The position numbers and the translations under genes were made by a program. This document shows, piece by piece, positions 23,283 to 33,358 of a stretch of DNA of 34,795 nucleotides (positions are counted from its first letter, which is position 1; every line of letters starts with the position of its first letter). The notes below the pieces were generated by a model. The model saw only the letters and a program-made list of their open reading frames with translations. It ran no database searches and was not told where the DNA came from. The DNA is from Acidobacteriota bacterium (GTDB taxonomy: Bacteria; Acidobacteriota; Terriglobia; Terriglobales; Acidobacteriaceae). The stretch spans positions 1 to 34,795 of the forward strand of contig JAJYAE010000006.1 in assembly GCA_021779695.1 (NCBI GenBank), read 5' to 3'.

Positions 23283-23747
23283 ATGTTAACGGTTGAGGAA
23301 CGAGAGGAGATCGAGGCCGAACTGGTGCGTTACCCCACGAAAGAAGCGGTATGCATTGACGCGATGAAAATTGTGCAACGGCATCGCGGATGGGTTTCCG
23401 ACGAGAGTGTGCGCGATATCGCCGACCTGCTCGAAATGTCTGCGGCGGATCTCGACGGGGTGGCGACGTTCTACAACCTGATCTTTCGCAAGCCAGTAGG
23501 CCGGCATGTGGTGATGCTCTGCAATAGCGTGAGCTGCTGGATTCTGGGCTATGAACGGATGCGCGAGCACCTCACCAAGCGATTAGGGATTCAGTTCGGA
23601 GAGACCACGCCCGACAACCGGTTCACTCTCTTGCCGATCGTTTGCCTCGGCGCGTGCGATCATGCGCCGGCAATGCTGGTGGACAACGAATTGCATACCG
23701 ACCTTGGTCCAGATCGGATCGACGAAGTGCTGGAGGCATACAAGTAG
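23283..23747 (+). CDS. nuoE: NADH-quinone oxidoreductase subunit E
   Basis: The 154-residue thioredoxin-like [2Fe-2S] subunit (cluster N1a) of the NADH dehydrogenase module. Ligands Cys80 and Cys85 (LCNSVSCWILGYERM) and Cys121 and Cys125 (CLGACDHAPAMLVDN) are all present. The N-terminal helical domain (EIEAELVRYPTKEA to DLDGVATFYNLIF) is normal. GAGGAC lies a few bases before the ATG. It is separated from nuoCD by 19 bases and abuts nuoF. Confidence 0.96.
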   Translation: MLTVEEREEIEAELVRYPTKEAVCIDAMKIVQRHRGWVSDESVRDIADLLEMSAADLDGVATFYNLIFRKPVGRHVVMLCNSVSCWILGYERMREHLTKRLGIQFGETTPDNRFTLLPIVCLGACDHAPAMLVDNELHTDLGPDRIDEVLEAYK

Positions 23748-23749
23748 CT

Positions 23750-25033
23750 GTGACCCAGGAGAGACCACTGACGGAGGCGATTCCACTCGACGGCAAGGGG
23801 CTTAGCCTGCGCGGATATGAGCAGGTGGGTGGCTACCAGGGATTGCGCAAAGCTCTACGCGAGATGACCCCTCAAGCCGTACAGGAGGAAGTGAAGAAGG
23901 CCGGTTTGCGTGGCCGCGGCGGAGCGGGCTTTCCCACCGGAATGAAGTGGAGCTTCGTGCCAATGGGTGATAACGTGCCACGGCCCAAGTACGTGGTTGC
24001 CAACGCCGATGAGATGGAGCCCGGTACATTCAAGGATCGCTATTTGATGGAAGGCAATCCACACCAGCTGATAGAAGGACTAATCCTTGCCGCCTACGCT
24101 ACCCAGGCGGATGTGGCTTTCATCTTCATTCGCGGCGAATACAAGCTGGCTCAGGAGCGATTGGCCAGAGCAATTGCCGAGGCATATGCGGCTGGATATC
24201 TGGGTAAAAACATCCTTAAGTCAGACTTCACGTTAGAGATGATTCTGCACGTGAGCGCAGGCCGCTATATGTGCGGCGAGGAGACCGGTTTGCTCAATGC
24301 CCTCGAAGGCAAGCGGGCTAACCCCCGCTCCAAGCCGCCGTTCCCGCCCGTAGCCGGTCTTTGGGGTAAGCCGACCACCGTCAACAATGTCGAGACGCTG
24401 GCGAACGTACCGCATATTTTGGCAAAGGGCTTTACCTGGTATCAGAGCCTGAGCCGAAGTAAAGATTATGGCACGAAAATCTATGGCGCGAGCGGCAAAG
24501 TCAAGCGGCCCGGCTTATGGGAACTGCCTATGGGCACGCCTATGCGCGAAATCCTTGAAGAACACGCCGGCGGCATGCGTGACGGCCTTCGATTCCGCGG
24601 AGTGCTCCCAGGCGGCGCATCGACGGACTTTCTCGTCGAAGAGCACCTCGACGTTCCCATGGACTTCCTCGAAGTGCAGAAGGCCGGAAGCCGGCTTGGT
24701 ACCGGCACCATGATCGTCCTCGACGATCACACCTGTCCCGTGGGGATGACTTCGAATCTGATTCACTTCTTCGCCCAGGAGTCTTGCGGCTGGTGCACGC
24801 CCTGCTGGAGTGGACTGAATTGGGCGAAGCAAATCCTCGCCGCAATGGAAGAAGGACGCGGGAAACCAGGAGATCTCGACAAGCTCGCATTCCAAACGAA
24901 ATTCCTGGCGCCCGGGAACACGTTCTGTGCGCTTGCCCCAGGCGCGGCCGAGCCCCTGCAAAGCGCATTGAAGTACTTCCGTGAAGACTTTGAACACCAT
25001 ATCCGTGAACAGCGTTGTCCCTGGAAGTCGTGA
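23750..25033 (+). CDS. nuoF: NADH-quinone oxidoreductase subunit F
   Basis: The NADH- and FMN-binding subunit, where electrons enter complex I. 427 residues from a GTG start at 23750, two bases after the nuoE stop; no ATG is available at a sensible place, and the nearest GGAGG is 13 bases upstream, so the start is only moderately certain. The NADH/FMN glycine loop GLRGRGGAGFPTG (52-64), NADEMEPGTFKDR, and GRYMCGEETGLLNALEGKRA (171-190) are intact. Cluster N3 ligands are Cys346, Cys349, Cys352 (ESCGWCTPCWSG) and Cys393. Confidence 0.95.
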   Translation: MTQERPLTEAIPLDGKGLSLRGYEQVGGYQGLRKALREMTPQAVQEEVKKAGLRGRGGAGFPTGMKWSFVPMGDNVPRPKYVVANADEMEPGTFKDRYLMEGNPHQLIEGLILAAYATQADVAFIFIRGEYKLAQERLARAIAEAYAAGYLGKNILKSDFTLEMILHVSAGRYMCGEETGLLNALEGKRANPRSKPPFPPVAGLWGKPTTVNNVETLANVPHILAKGFTWYQSLSRSKDYGTKIYGASGKVKRPGLWELPMGTPMREILEEHAGGMRDGLRFRGVLPGGASTDFLVEEHLDVPMDFLEVQKAGSRLGTGTMIVLDDHTCPVGMTSNLIHFFAQESCGWCTPCWSGLNWAKQILAAMEEGRGKPGDLDKLAFQTKFLAPGNTFCALAPGAAEPLQSALKYFREDFEHHIREQRCPWKS

Positions 25034-25046
25034 TGTGGAGAGCCTG

Positions 25047-27704
25047 ATGGGAACAATCTACATCGACGGAAAGCCCTACGAAGCCGACCCGCAGAAGAAC
25101 CTGCTGCACGTCTGTCTCTCACTTGGGCTCGACCTGCCGTACTTCTGCTGGCACCCGGCCTTAGGTTCAGTTGGCGCCTGCCGCCAGTGTGCCGTGAAAC
25201 AGTTCAAAGATGACCAGGACAAAAAGGGCAAGATTGTGATGGCGTGCATGACGCCAGCCGCGCCTGATACGCGAATTTCCCTGCTTGATCTGGACGCCGT
25301 GGCGTTTCGCGCAGGAATCATCGAAGGAATGATGTTGAGTCACCCGCATGACTGCCCGGTGTGCGACGAGGGTGGTGAGTGCCATTTGCAGGACATGACG
25401 GTGATGACGGGCCATGACTACCGCCGAGCAGAGTTTCAGAAACGCACATTCCGCAATCAGGACCTCGGACCCTTTGTTTATCACGAGATGAACCGGTGCA
25501 TCCAGTGTTATCGCTGTGTGCGCTTTTATCGGCAGTATGCCGGAGGAAACGATCTGAATGCCTTCAGCATGGCAAATACGGTCTTCTTCGGGCGCAACGA
25601 AGACGGCGTCCTCGAGAATGAGTTCGCGGGCAATCTCATCGAGATTTGCCCAACGGGCGTGTTCACCGACCGTACGCTGCGGAACCACTACACCCGCAAA
25701 TGGGATCTCCGTATGGCGCCTTCGATCTGCGGCCATTGCGGCATCGGATGCAATGTAACCGTTGGAGAGCGCTATGGACTCCTGCGCCGCGTCGTGAATC
25801 GGTTCCACAGCGAGGTGAACGGCTATTTCCTCTGCGACCGTGGCCGCTTCGCTTACGAATTCGTCAATAGTCCGAACAGAATTCGGACGCCACAGCTCGA
25901 CGGAGAGGCGATTGCCGGTGAAGCAGCGGAGTGGGAATTCCAAGCCCTGATCGCAAACGGAGAAAAGTTGATTGGCATTGGGTCGCCACGGGCGTCGCTT
26001 GAAGCCAATTTCGCGCTGCGGCAACTCGTTGGCGCGGATCGATTCTTTGCCGGTGTTGAGAGCAAAGAGTGGACGCTGATTACAACAATGGTCGATATCC
26101 TCAAGCGAGGGCCCGCACGTTCCCCATCATTGAACGAAATTGAACACTCTGATGCGGTTCTAATCCTGGGCGAAGATGTGACCAACTCGGCGCCGCGCAT
26201 GGCGTTGAGTCTGCGGCAGTCGGTCCGCCAGCAGCCGATGGAAGTTGCCAAAAAGCTGCGGGTTCCCCTCTGGATGGATGATGCCGTCCGTGAAGTGGTG
26301 CAGGAACAGCGGGGACCGCTCTTCATCTGCGCACCGTTCGCCACGCGTCTTGATGACGTTGGCGCCATTACATATCGCGCAGCCCCAGACGACGTCGCAC
26401 GCCTGGGTTTTGCCGTGGCACACGAGATCGATGCGCATGCACCAGAGGTCCCCGGGTTGCATGAGGAAGTGCGCGCAATGGCTCGCGTTATTGCGGACGC
26501 ACTGAAGAAAGCTAAGCGGCCATTGGTTGTCTCAGGGCCGAGTTGCCGCAGCCTTGCGGTAGTGGAATCCGCGGCCAGTGTGGCCAAGGCGCTCTGCAGT
26601 TCAGGTCAGCCAGCGATGCTCAGCCTGATTACACTCGAGTGCAACAGCTTTGGGTTGGCCCTTCTCGGCGCGCGTCCGCTCAATGAGGCGGTGGCGCTGA
26701 CCGCAAAAAATCGAACTGTCATCGTGCTGGAGAACGATCTCTATCGCCATCTACCCGCCAAGACAGCGGACGCGTTTCTCGAATCAGCCGCTCGCGTCAT
26801 TGTGCTCGACCATCTTGCCAATCGGACCGCCGCAAAGGCCAGCCTGTTGCTGCCCGCCGCCACCATCTCCGAGTCCGACGGCACGGTGGTCAGCAACGAG
26901 GGGAGAGCGCAGCGGTATTACTCGGTGTTTCCGCACCAGACGGATGTTCGCGAGAGTTGGCGATGGCTGCGCCAGCCACAATGGTCTTCACTCGACGATG
27001 TGCTGGCCCTTCTAGCGAAGGAAACGCCCCCACTGAGTGGCGTTGTCGATGCCGCGCCATCGTCTGAATTTCGGGCGGCCGGCGCCAAGGTCCCCAGAGA
27101 AACTCATCGCGCTAGCGGGCGCACGGCGATGACAGCAAATCTCACAGTCGTCGAGCCCAAACCGCCTGTCGATCCAGACTCCGCGCTTTCCTACACGATG
27201 GAGGGCGCATCCCTTCAACCTCCGGGCGCGCTGCAGCCGTTCTTTTGGTCGCCGGGGTGGAACTCGATTCAGTCCGTCAACAAATTCCAGAGGGAGATTG
27301 GATCGGCTCTGCGCACCGGCGACCCGGGAGTTCGCTTGATCGAGCCGGCAGGGGAAGGTGAATACTTCAAGCAGATTCCCAGCCATTTTGCACGGCGCGA
27401 ACGAGAATGGCTGGTCATTCCGATCGAACACATCTTCGGCTCCGAAGAACTGAGTCGCCATGCTCCTGCCGTCGAGAAACTCGTGTTCGAGCCGTACCTT
27501 GCATTGAACGTGGCCGATGCCGGCAGCCTGGGTTTAGAGGACGGGAGTGGGGAAGTAGAAATTGAATTGAGCGGAACAAAACACTGTCTGCCGGTGAAAG
27601 TGCTGCCCGATCTACCCGCAGGTATTGCCGGTATTCCACATGGTTTACCTGCTGCCTTTGGTGAGGTGTTTCCAGCTTGGCGCCGGATCGAGCGAATCCA
27701 ATGA
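25047..27704 (+). CDS. nuoG: NADH-quinone oxidoreductase subunit G
   Basis: The largest hydrophilic subunit, 885 residues, carrying iron-sulfur clusters along the peripheral arm. Ligand sets seen: N1b (Cys34, Cys45, Cys48, Cys67); N5 (a His at 99-101 with Cys103, Cys106, Cys112 in HDCPVCDEGGECHLQD); N4 (Cys151, Cys154, Cys157, Cys201); and the extra N7 set (Cys228, Cys231, Cys235, Cys263), which only some bacteria keep. A molybdopterin-oxidoreductase-like domain without visible cofactor ligands fills residues about 270-650, followed by a lineage-specific C-terminal region. Start at 25047 after GGAGAG; the in-frame ATG at 24981 lies inside nuoF and is rejected. The stop overlaps nuoH (ATGA). 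Confidence 0.96.
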   Translation: MGTIYIDGKPYEADPQKNLLHVCLSLGLDLPYFCWHPALGSVGACRQCAVKQFKDDQDKKGKIVMACMTPAAPDTRISLLDLDAVAFRAGIIEGMMLSHPHDCPVCDEGGECHLQDMTVMTGHDYRRAEFQKRTFRNQDLGPFVYHEMNRCIQCYRCVRFYRQYAGGNDLNAFSMANTVFFGRNEDGVLENEFAGNLIEICPTGVFTDRTLRNHYTRKWDLRMAPSICGHCGIGCNVTVGERYGLLRRVVNRFHSEVNGYFLCDRGRFAYEFVNSPNRIRTPQLDGEAIAGEAAEWEFQALIANGEKLIGIGSPRASLEANFALRQLVGADRFFAGVESKEWTLITTMVDILKRGPARSPSLNEIEHSDAVLILGEDVTNSAPRMALSLRQSVRQQPMEVAKKLRVPLWMDDAVREVVQEQRGPLFICAPFATRLDDVGAITYRAAPDDVARLGFAVAHEIDAHAPEVPGLHEEVRAMARVIADALKKAKRPLVVSGPSCRSLAVVESAASVAKALCSSGQPAMLSLITLECNSFGLALLGARPLNEAVALTAKNRTVIVLENDLYRHLPAKTADAFLESAARVIVLDHLANRTAAKASLLLPAATISESDGTVVSNEGRAQRYYSVFPHQTDVRESWRWLRQPQWSSLDDVLALLAKETPPLSGVVDAAPSSEFRAAGAKVPRETHRASGRTAMTANLTVVEPKPPVDPDSALSYTMEGASLQPPGALQPFFWSPGWNSIQSVNKFQREIGSALRTGDPGVRLIEPAGEGEYFKQIPSHFARREREWLVIPIEHIFGSEELSRHAPAVEKLVFEPYLALNVADAGSLGLEDGSGEVEIELSGTKHCLPVKVLPDLPAGIAGIPHGLPAAFGEVFPAWRRIERIQ

Positions 27705-28651
27705 CGACTCCTCATCCTATTGCGTCGATCGTTGGCGTCCTGGTTGTGGCGCTGAGCCTCTCCGCGTTTCTCATCTGGGTGGAACGAAGGCTGCTGGCAC
27801 TCTGGCAGGACCGCTACGGCCCCAATCGCGTCGGGCCCTTCGGGCTTCTGCAAGTACTTGCCGACATGATCAAGATTTTCACAAAGGAAGACTGGATCCC
27901 GCCGTTTGCCGACAAGCCCGTCTTCGTGATTGCCCCCGCCGTCATCATGGTCACGGTGTTGATGTCGTTCGCCGTCCTCCCCGTCGCCCCCGGGATCGTG
28001 GTCTCCGATTTGAATGTCGGCCTGCTCTTCTTTCTGGGCATGTCGTCGCTCGGTGTGTACAGCATTATGCTCGCCGGATGGGCGTCCGGAAATAAGTATT
28101 CACTCCTCGGCGGTCTACGCGCGGCGGCGCAGATGATCAGCTACGAAGTCTTCATGGGGCTATCGCTGATGGGAGTGGTTCTGCTGGCTGGCACGTTTGA
28201 CCTGACGGCCATCGTTGAGGCGCAGCGCGGCCTCTGGTACGTGATTCCGCAGTTCCTGGGTTTCGTACTCTTTCTCATCGCAGGTGTTGCCGAGGCTCGA
28301 CGCTTGCCCTTCGATCTTCCCGAAGCGGAAGCGGAGCTTGTCGCAGGTTTTCACTCCGAATACTCCGGCATGAAGTTTGGGATGTTCTTCGTCGGTGAGT
28401 ACCTGGGCATCACCCTGATCTCGTCGATGATCGCGGTGCTCTTTCTGGGGGGATGGAACGGCCCATGGATGCCTCCCCTCATGTGGTTCCTGATCAAGGT
28501 CTTTGCTTTTCTCTGCTTTTTCATCTTGTTGCGCGCTTCACTTCCGAGGATGCGCTTCGACCAGTTGATGTCTCTCGGATGGAAGGCAATGTTTCCGCTG
28601 GCGCTCGCGAATCTGCTTGTCACAGGCGCAATCGTCCTGGCGAAAAAGTAG
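27701..28651 (+). CDS. nuoH: NADH-quinone oxidoreductase subunit H
   Basis: The 316-residue membrane subunit that joins the quinone cavity to the proton-pumping arm, with about eight helices. Conserved segments are [77 protein letters not shown] and [19 protein letters not shown], holding the glutamates and arginines of the E-channel and quinone entry. It begins at the ATG overlapping the nuoG stop; an earlier frame start at 27677 is not needed. Confidence 0.97.
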   Translation: MTTPHPIASIVGVLVVALSLSAFLIWVERRLLALWQDRYGPNRVGPFGLLQVLADMIKIFTKEDWIPPFADKPVFVIAPAVIMVTVLMSFAVLPVAPGIVVSDLNVGLLFFLGMSSLGVYSIMLAGWASGNKYSLLGGLRAAAQMISYEVFMGLSLMGVVLLAGTFDLTAIVEAQRGLWYVIPQFLGFVLFLIAGVAEARRLPFDLPEAEAELVAGFHSEYSGMKFGMFFVGEYLGITLISSMIAVLFLGGWNGPWMPPLMWFLIKVFAFLCFFILLRASLPRMRFDQLMSLGWKAMFPLALANLLVTGAIVLAKK

Positions 28652-28673
28652 GGAAGGAAAGGGGGTCGATGCG

Positions 28674-29189
28674 ATGCTGAGCGTAATTCGAACCATCTGG
28701 AACGTGTTCCTGCACTCCTTCCGCCGGCGTGTCACGATCCAATATCCCGACGAGAAGCCGTACCTGACGCCACGCACGCGAGGACGCATTATTCTCTCGC
28801 GCGATCCGGACGGAGGAGAGCGCTGTGTTGCCTGTTATCTCTGTGCCGTTGCCTGCCCGGTGGACTGCATCGCGCTGCAGGCAACCGAAGATGAGCATGG
28901 GCGTCGGTATCCGGAATTCTTCCGCATCAATTTTTCGCGCTGCATCTTCTGCGGGCTTTGCGAAGATGCCTGCCCAACCTACGCCATCCAACTCACCCCG
29001 GACTTTGAAATATCGGAGTACAACCGGCAGAACCTGGTCTACGAGAAGGAAGATCTGTTGATCAATGGACCTGGCAAGTACCCCGGCTACAACTTCTGGC
29101 GTGTTTCGGGAGTCCAGATCGGCGGTAAAGACAAGGGTGAAGCGGAGAACGAAGCTCCACCGACAGATGTCTACAGGTTGACGCCATGA
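28674..29189 (+). CDS. nuoI: NADH-quinone oxidoreductase subunit I
   Basis: A 171-residue ferredoxin-like subunit with two [4Fe-4S] clusters, N6a and N6b. Ligands are Cys51, Cys54, Cys57 with Cys100, and Cys90, Cys93, Cys96 with Cys61, in [17 protein letters not shown] and [17 protein letters not shown]. An N-terminal amphipathic helix ([19 protein letters not shown]) anchors it to the membrane arm. The ATG at 28674 follows AAGGAAAGGGGG; the stop overlaps nuoJ (ATGA). Confidence 0.97.
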   Translation: MLSVIRTIWNVFLHSFRRRVTIQYPDEKPYLTPRTRGRIILSRDPDGGERCVACYLCAVACPVDCIALQATEDEHGRRYPEFFRINFSRCIFCGLCEDACPTYAIQLTPDFEISEYNRQNLVYEKEDLLINGPGKYPGYNFWRVSGVQIGGKDKGEAENEAPPTDVYRLTP

Positions 29190-29710
29190 CGAATCTGATG
29201 GAAATCGCATTCTTCGCTGCCGGTGCCGTGGCCGTCATCGCAACAGTCCTGGCGATCACGCGGCTGGTCGCCGTCCACGCACTCCTGTATTTGATCGTTT
29301 CGCTTCTCGCCGTGGCCGTGGTCTTTTATACGATGGGCGCTCCGCTTGTCGCTGCGCTCGAGGTGATTATTTATGCGGGTGCGATCGTGGTCCTCTTCGT
29401 TTTCGTGGTGATGATGCTGAATCTCGGAGTGCAGACCCAAGAAACCGAACGCAAGTGGCTTACCGGGCGCGCCTGGATCGGCCCTATGATTCTGTCCGCA
29501 TTGCTTCTTGCAGAGGTCATCTATCTGATCGTCCGCGCTCCGGTATCTGCAGCTATTAGTTCGATCTCGACCCCCAAACAGATTGGCCTGGCTCTCTATG
29601 GTCCCTATCTTCTCGGCGTAGAGCTCGCATCGATGTTATTGCTGGGGGCCTTGGTGGGCGCGTGTCACCTGGGACGGACCTCGAAGTCTGGAAGGGAGGC
29701 ACGGCAATGA
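29186..29710 (+). CDS. nuoJ: NADH-quinone oxidoreductase subunit J
   Basis: A 174-residue membrane subunit with five helices. The family signature [20 protein letters not shown] and following [11 protein letters not shown] are intact; this helix forms the pi-bulge region implicated in coupling. Overlaps nuoI and nuoK by four bases each (ATGA). Confidence 0.96.
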   Translation: MTNLMEIAFFAAGAVAVIATVLAITRLVAVHALLYLIVSLLAVAVVFYTMGAPLVAALEVIIYAGAIVVLFVFVVMMLNLGVQTQETERKWLTGRAWIGPMILSALLLAEVIYLIVRAPVSAAISSISTPKQIGLALYGPYLLGVELASMLLLGALVGACHLGRTSKSGREARQ

Positions 29711-30015
29711 CATCGATTCCAATGGCCGACGGACTCATCCTCGGAGGCATTCTGTTTGCCCTCGGATTGGCCGGTCTTCTTTTGCGTCGCAATCTGCTCC
29801 TGATTCTTGTGTCCATTGAGATCATGCTCAATGGGGCGGGTGTCGCGTTTGTTGCCGCCGGGAGCCGCTGGGGACAAGCCGACGGCCAGGTAATGTTCCT
29901 CTTCATCCTTGCAGCAGCGGCAGCGGAGGTTTCAGTCGGTCTCGCTCTGCTGCTCACGTACTATCACCGTCGGCAAACACTGGATGCCGATTCCGTAAAC
30001 GAGATGAGAGGATAG
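29707..30015 (+). CDS. nuoK: NADH-quinone oxidoreductase subunit K
   Basis: A 102-residue, three-helix subunit of the proton-translocating arm. The two conserved membrane glutamates are in [17 protein letters not shown] and in [17 protein letters not shown]. The start at 29707 has GGGAGG nine bases upstream and overlaps the nuoJ stop; a second ATG at 29722 is possible. Confidence 0.96.
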   Translation: MTSIPMADGLILGGILFALGLAGLLLRRNLLLILVSIEIMLNGAGVAFVAAGSRWGQADGQVMFLFILAAAAAEVSVGLALLLTYYHRRQTLDADSVNEMRG

Positions 30016-30017
30016 CA

Positions 30018-31883
30018 ATGCTGCGACTTCTCTGGCTTGTTCCGGCGATCCCGCTTGCGAGCGCCCTGGCGCTTGCGGTTCTGTCGCTGTCGCAGAAGGC
30101 CGTCGCATGGCTTGGGACTTGCTCGATCGCTGCATCTTCCCTCATTTCTTTGCTTGTCTCTATCTCCTTTGTGAACGCTCCTCCTGTCTCCGGTGGCTAC
30201 ACGCAGGTTCTCTGGAGATGGTTCGACGTCAACGGCCTGCGCCCAGAGATTGCCCTCTATCTCGATCCGCTCTCGCTCATCATGATGGTCGTGGTGGCGT
30301 TTGTCAGTTTCCTCATTCTCCTGTACTCGACCGAGTTTCTGAGCGGCGACGATGGCTATAGGCGCTTTTTTGCCTACATGAATCTCTTTGTCGGCTCCAT
30401 GCTGACCCTGGTTCTTGCGGACAACCTACTGCTCCTCTATCTCGGTTGGGAGGGCGTGGGGCTGTGCAGCTACCTGCTGATCGGTTTCTGGTATCGGGAT
30501 CCAGCCAACGGCCGTGCCGGACGCAAGGCATTCATCGTTACGCGCGCCGGCGATACCGCAATGGTGGTCGGCCTGATTCTGCTCTTTCATGATTTAGGCA
30601 CCTTAAACATCCAGGACCTCATGCATCGCGCGGTACTTCAGTGGCCAATTGGTTCTACTGGAGCTCTGGCTGCAGCTTTCTTGCTGCTGGGCGGCGCCGT
30701 AGGCAAATCGGCGCAGCTGCCGTTGCAGACCTGGCTGCCTGACGCCATGGCCGGTCCAACTCCGGTCAGCGCCCTTATCCACGCTGCCACGATGGTGACA
30801 GCGGGCGTCTATCTGATCGCGCGTACGCATATTCTCTATTCACTTGCGCCCCAGGCGCAGTTCGCGATAGCGGTCATCGGCGCGGCAACGCTGCTGATGG
30901 CGGGCTTCAGCGCACTCACGCAGCATGACTTAAAGCGCGTTCTAGCTTATTCGACGATCAGCCAAATCGGGTACATGTTCCTTGCCCTTGGCGTTGGCGC
31001 ATGGCCGGCGGCCATCTTCCATTTCATGACCCATGCATTTTTCAAGGCGTTGCTCTTCTTAGGCGCCGGTATTGTCATTGAGTCTTTGGACGGCGAACAC
31101 GACATCTTTTGCATGGGCGGCCTTCGGAAGGAACTTCCAGTCGCCTTCTGGACTTTCCTGATTGCCGGATGCTCCCTTGCGGGCTTGCCGCTCATCACCG
31201 CGGGAGCCTTCAGCAAGGACTGGATTGTATGGGGAGCTTACAGCGCAGCCAATGGAAGCGCAGGACTCTGGGTAGTCGCGCTGGCGGGAGTATTTCTGAC
31301 CGCACTCTATACCTTCCGGATGATCTTTCTGGTCTTCTTCGGCCAGCAGAAAAGTCAAGTCACACGTAAGCCAGGACACGCGATGATGGTTCCTTGCATC
31401 ATTCTGGCCTTTCTGTCGATTGCGGTAGGTTATGTCAGGACTCCATTCGCGAACTACCTTAGTACTGTTCTTCCCTGGAATCCGGGCATAACGCGCAGTG
31501 CTTCCTTTGGCGAAATGTTTTCCGAAGGAATTGTCGCTCTAGTCTTTTTCCTGGGACTGTGCCTCGCGTACATGTTCTTTCTGCGCAAGCGGGACTATTC
31601 CATAATGCTGGCTTCAAGCCCTGCGGGTAGCGTCCTGCATCGCTTCTGGTCTTCGGATTGGGGGATGGATTGGATTTATGACCGCCTGTTCGTGCGGCCG
31701 GTGGTGTGGATCGCAAGAATTGGCAAGGGCGATCCGATCGATGGATTCTACGTCGGAGTTGGCCGGTTGAATGAGGTTGCCTGGCGCGGCCTGAGCCTCA
31801 CTCAATCTGGGAAACTGCGCTGGTATGCCGCAGCTATTGCCGCGGGAGCAATCGTTCTCATTGGAGTGGTGATCTTCTCATGA
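30018..31883 (+). CDS. nuoL: NADH-quinone oxidoreductase subunit L
   Basis: The distal antiporter-like subunit, 621 residues, with the long C-terminal lateral helix. Key channel residues are all present: Glu145 (YLGWEGVGLCSYLL), Lys230 (GGAVGKSAQLPLQTWLPDAM), His255 (SALIHAATMVTAG), Lys343 (THAFFKALLFLGAG) and Lys399 (LITAGAFSKDW). The numbering nearly matches E. coli NuoL. GAGAGGATA precedes the ATG; the stop overlaps nuoM (ATGA). Confidence 0.97.
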   Translation: MLRLLWLVPAIPLASALALAVLSLSQKAVAWLGTCSIAASSLISLLVSISFVNAPPVSGGYTQVLWRWFDVNGLRPEIALYLDPLSLIMMVVVAFVSFLILLYSTEFLSGDDGYRRFFAYMNLFVGSMLTLVLADNLLLLYLGWEGVGLCSYLLIGFWYRDPANGRAGRKAFIVTRAGDTAMVVGLILLFHDLGTLNIQDLMHRAVLQWPIGSTGALAAAFLLLGGAVGKSAQLPLQTWLPDAMAGPTPVSALIHAATMVTAGVYLIARTHILYSLAPQAQFAIAVIGAATLLMAGFSALTQHDLKRVLAYSTISQIGYMFLALGVGAWPAAIFHFMTHAFFKALLFLGAGIVIESLDGEHDIFCMGGLRKELPVAFWTFLIAGCSLAGLPLITAGAFSKDWIVWGAYSAANGSAGLWVVALAGVFLTALYTFRMIFLVFFGQQKSQVTRKPGHAMMVPCIILAFLSIAVGYVRTPFANYLSTVLPWNPGITRSASFGEMFSEGIVALVFFLGLCLAYMFFLRKRDYSIMLASSPAGSVLHRFWSSDWGMDWIYDRLFVRPVVWIARIGKGDPIDGFYVGVGRLNEVAWRGLSLTQSGKLRWYAAAIAAGAIVLIGVVIFS

Positions 31884-33355
31884 TCCTCGTTTGGATGCTT
31901 GCGATCCTCATTGCCGGCGGGCTCATTGTCTGGCCGCTTGCGCGCCTGCATCCGCTACTCAGCCGTCTGATCGCACTCTCCGCCGTCACTTTCGACCTGG
32001 CCCTTGCGTTGTTTTTAGCAGTGCGCGATTTCGGCCCAGGCACCACCGCCGGCGGCGGATGGCGCGAGGAACTAGATTGGAGTTGGATTCCTCAGTTTGG
32101 TATTCATTTTCATCTCGGGATGGATGGGCTGAGTTTCTTGCTCGTGCTGCTCACGCTTTTTCTTGGCGTAGTCGCCGTTGTTGTTTCCTGGAGAGAGATC
32201 TCCACGGCCGTCGGCTTTTACCACTTCAATTTGTTATTGATTCTGGTCGGAATTCTCGGAGTCCTGCTCTCGCTCGACTTGTTCCTTTTCTACTTCTCGT
32301 GGGAATTAATGCTTGTCCCCATGTACTTCCTTATTTCGGTCTGGGGACGCGAAAGGCGAATCCGTGCGGCGGTCAAGTTCTTCCTTTTCACTCAGCTGAG
32401 CGGGTTGTTGATGCTGATCGCTCTTCTGGCTCTCTACTTTGCGCATCACCAGGCAACGGGTTTCTACACCTTCGAGTATCAGGACCTTCTCGGCACGCCG
32501 CTAGGCCCTCGCGCAGCGATGTGGATGATGCTCGGCTTCCTTGCCGCCTTTGCGGTGAAGCTGCCCATTTTTCCATTCCACACCTGGCTTCCAGACGTAT
32601 GCGCAGAAGCTTCCGCGGCGACCAACCTGGTATTGGCGAGTCTGATGGCCGCGAGTGCAGCGTATGCCATGATCCGCTTCCTCCTTCCGCTCTTTCCGGA
32701 TGCGGTGCATGCTATCAGCCCCATCATGATCGTGCTTGCCGTGATTGGAATTCTTTATAGCGCCATTCTGGCCTTCTCCCAAACCAATCTGATGCGTCTT
32801 GTCGCCTATGCCAGCATTGGCCACCTTGGGTTCGTGCTGCTTGGGATCTTTGCCGGTAACTCCCTCGCACTCCGGGGCGCGGTCATGACGATAATCGCCC
32901 ATGCGATCAGCATCGGGGCGCTTTTCCTGGTCGCCGGATCGATAGAGAAGCGCGTGCAATCGCGCGAGATCGAATCCATGGGCGGCCTCTGGGAGACGAT
33001 ACCTCGCCTGAGCGGCGTTGGGTTATTCTTTGCGCTCGCGGCGCTGGGGCTGCCCGGGTTGGGCGATTTCATCGGCGAATTTCTTATCCTAATCGGAACG
33101 TACCAGGGGCACATCGCAGTGGCTGCGGTAGCGGCGTGCGGCGTATTTGCAGCAACCTTTTACGCGCTGCGCTTCGTTCAGTGTACGTTCCAAGGGCCAA
33201 ATCACCATTCCTGGCAACTGCCGGACCTTGCTCCGCGCGAGGCGCTCATATTAGGCGTCCTGATGGTGCTACTGCTCTGGTTGGGTCTCTACCCGCAGCC
33301 CGTCTTCGAAACTCTGGGACACGCAACGAACCATGCTCCGGCACAGTGGAGATGA
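31880..33355 (+). CDS. nuoM: NADH-quinone oxidoreductase subunit M, divergent at a channel lysine
   Basis: The middle antiporter-like subunit, 491 residues and about fourteen helices. Glu142 (FSWELMLVPMYFLISVWG), Lys227 (AFAVKLPIFPFHTWLPD) and Glu400 (FIGEFLILIGTYQ) align with E. coli Glu144, Lys234 and Glu407. The block that normally reads DAH-x2-APT-x-GS followed by a helix containing a conserved lysine (Lys265 in E. coli) is changed to DVCAEASAATNL and LASLMAASAAYAM, putting Ala258 at the lysine position. The nearby TDIKR element reads TNLMR. The rest of the protein is intact and the frame is open, so this is a divergent but probably functional NuoM. It is followed by nuoN after three bases. 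Confidence 0.94.
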   Translation: MILVWMLAILIAGGLIVWPLARLHPLLSRLIALSAVTFDLALALFLAVRDFGPGTTAGGGWREELDWSWIPQFGIHFHLGMDGLSFLLVLLTLFLGVVAVVVSWREISTAVGFYHFNLLLILVGILGVLLSLDLFLFYFSWELMLVPMYFLISVWGRERRIRAAVKFFLFTQLSGLLMLIALLALYFAHHQATGFYTFEYQDLLGTPLGPRAAMWMMLGFLAAFAVKLPIFPFHTWLPDVCAEASAATNLVLASLMAASAAYAMIRFLLPLFPDAVHAISPIMIVLAVIGILYSAILAFSQTNLMRLVAYASIGHLGFVLLGIFAGNSLALRGAVMTIIAHAISIGALFLVAGSIEKRVQSREIESMGGLWETIPRLSGVGLFFALAALGLPGLGDFIGEFLILIGTYQGHIAVAAVAACGVFAATFYALRFVQCTFQGPNHHSWQLPDLAPREALILGVLMVLLLWLGLYPQPVFETLGHATNHAPAQWR

Positions 33356-33358
33356 GCG

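Noticed and set aside
25167..26024. A 285-codon minus-strand frame inside nuoG
   Set aside because: Shadow of the cluster-binding part of NuoG.
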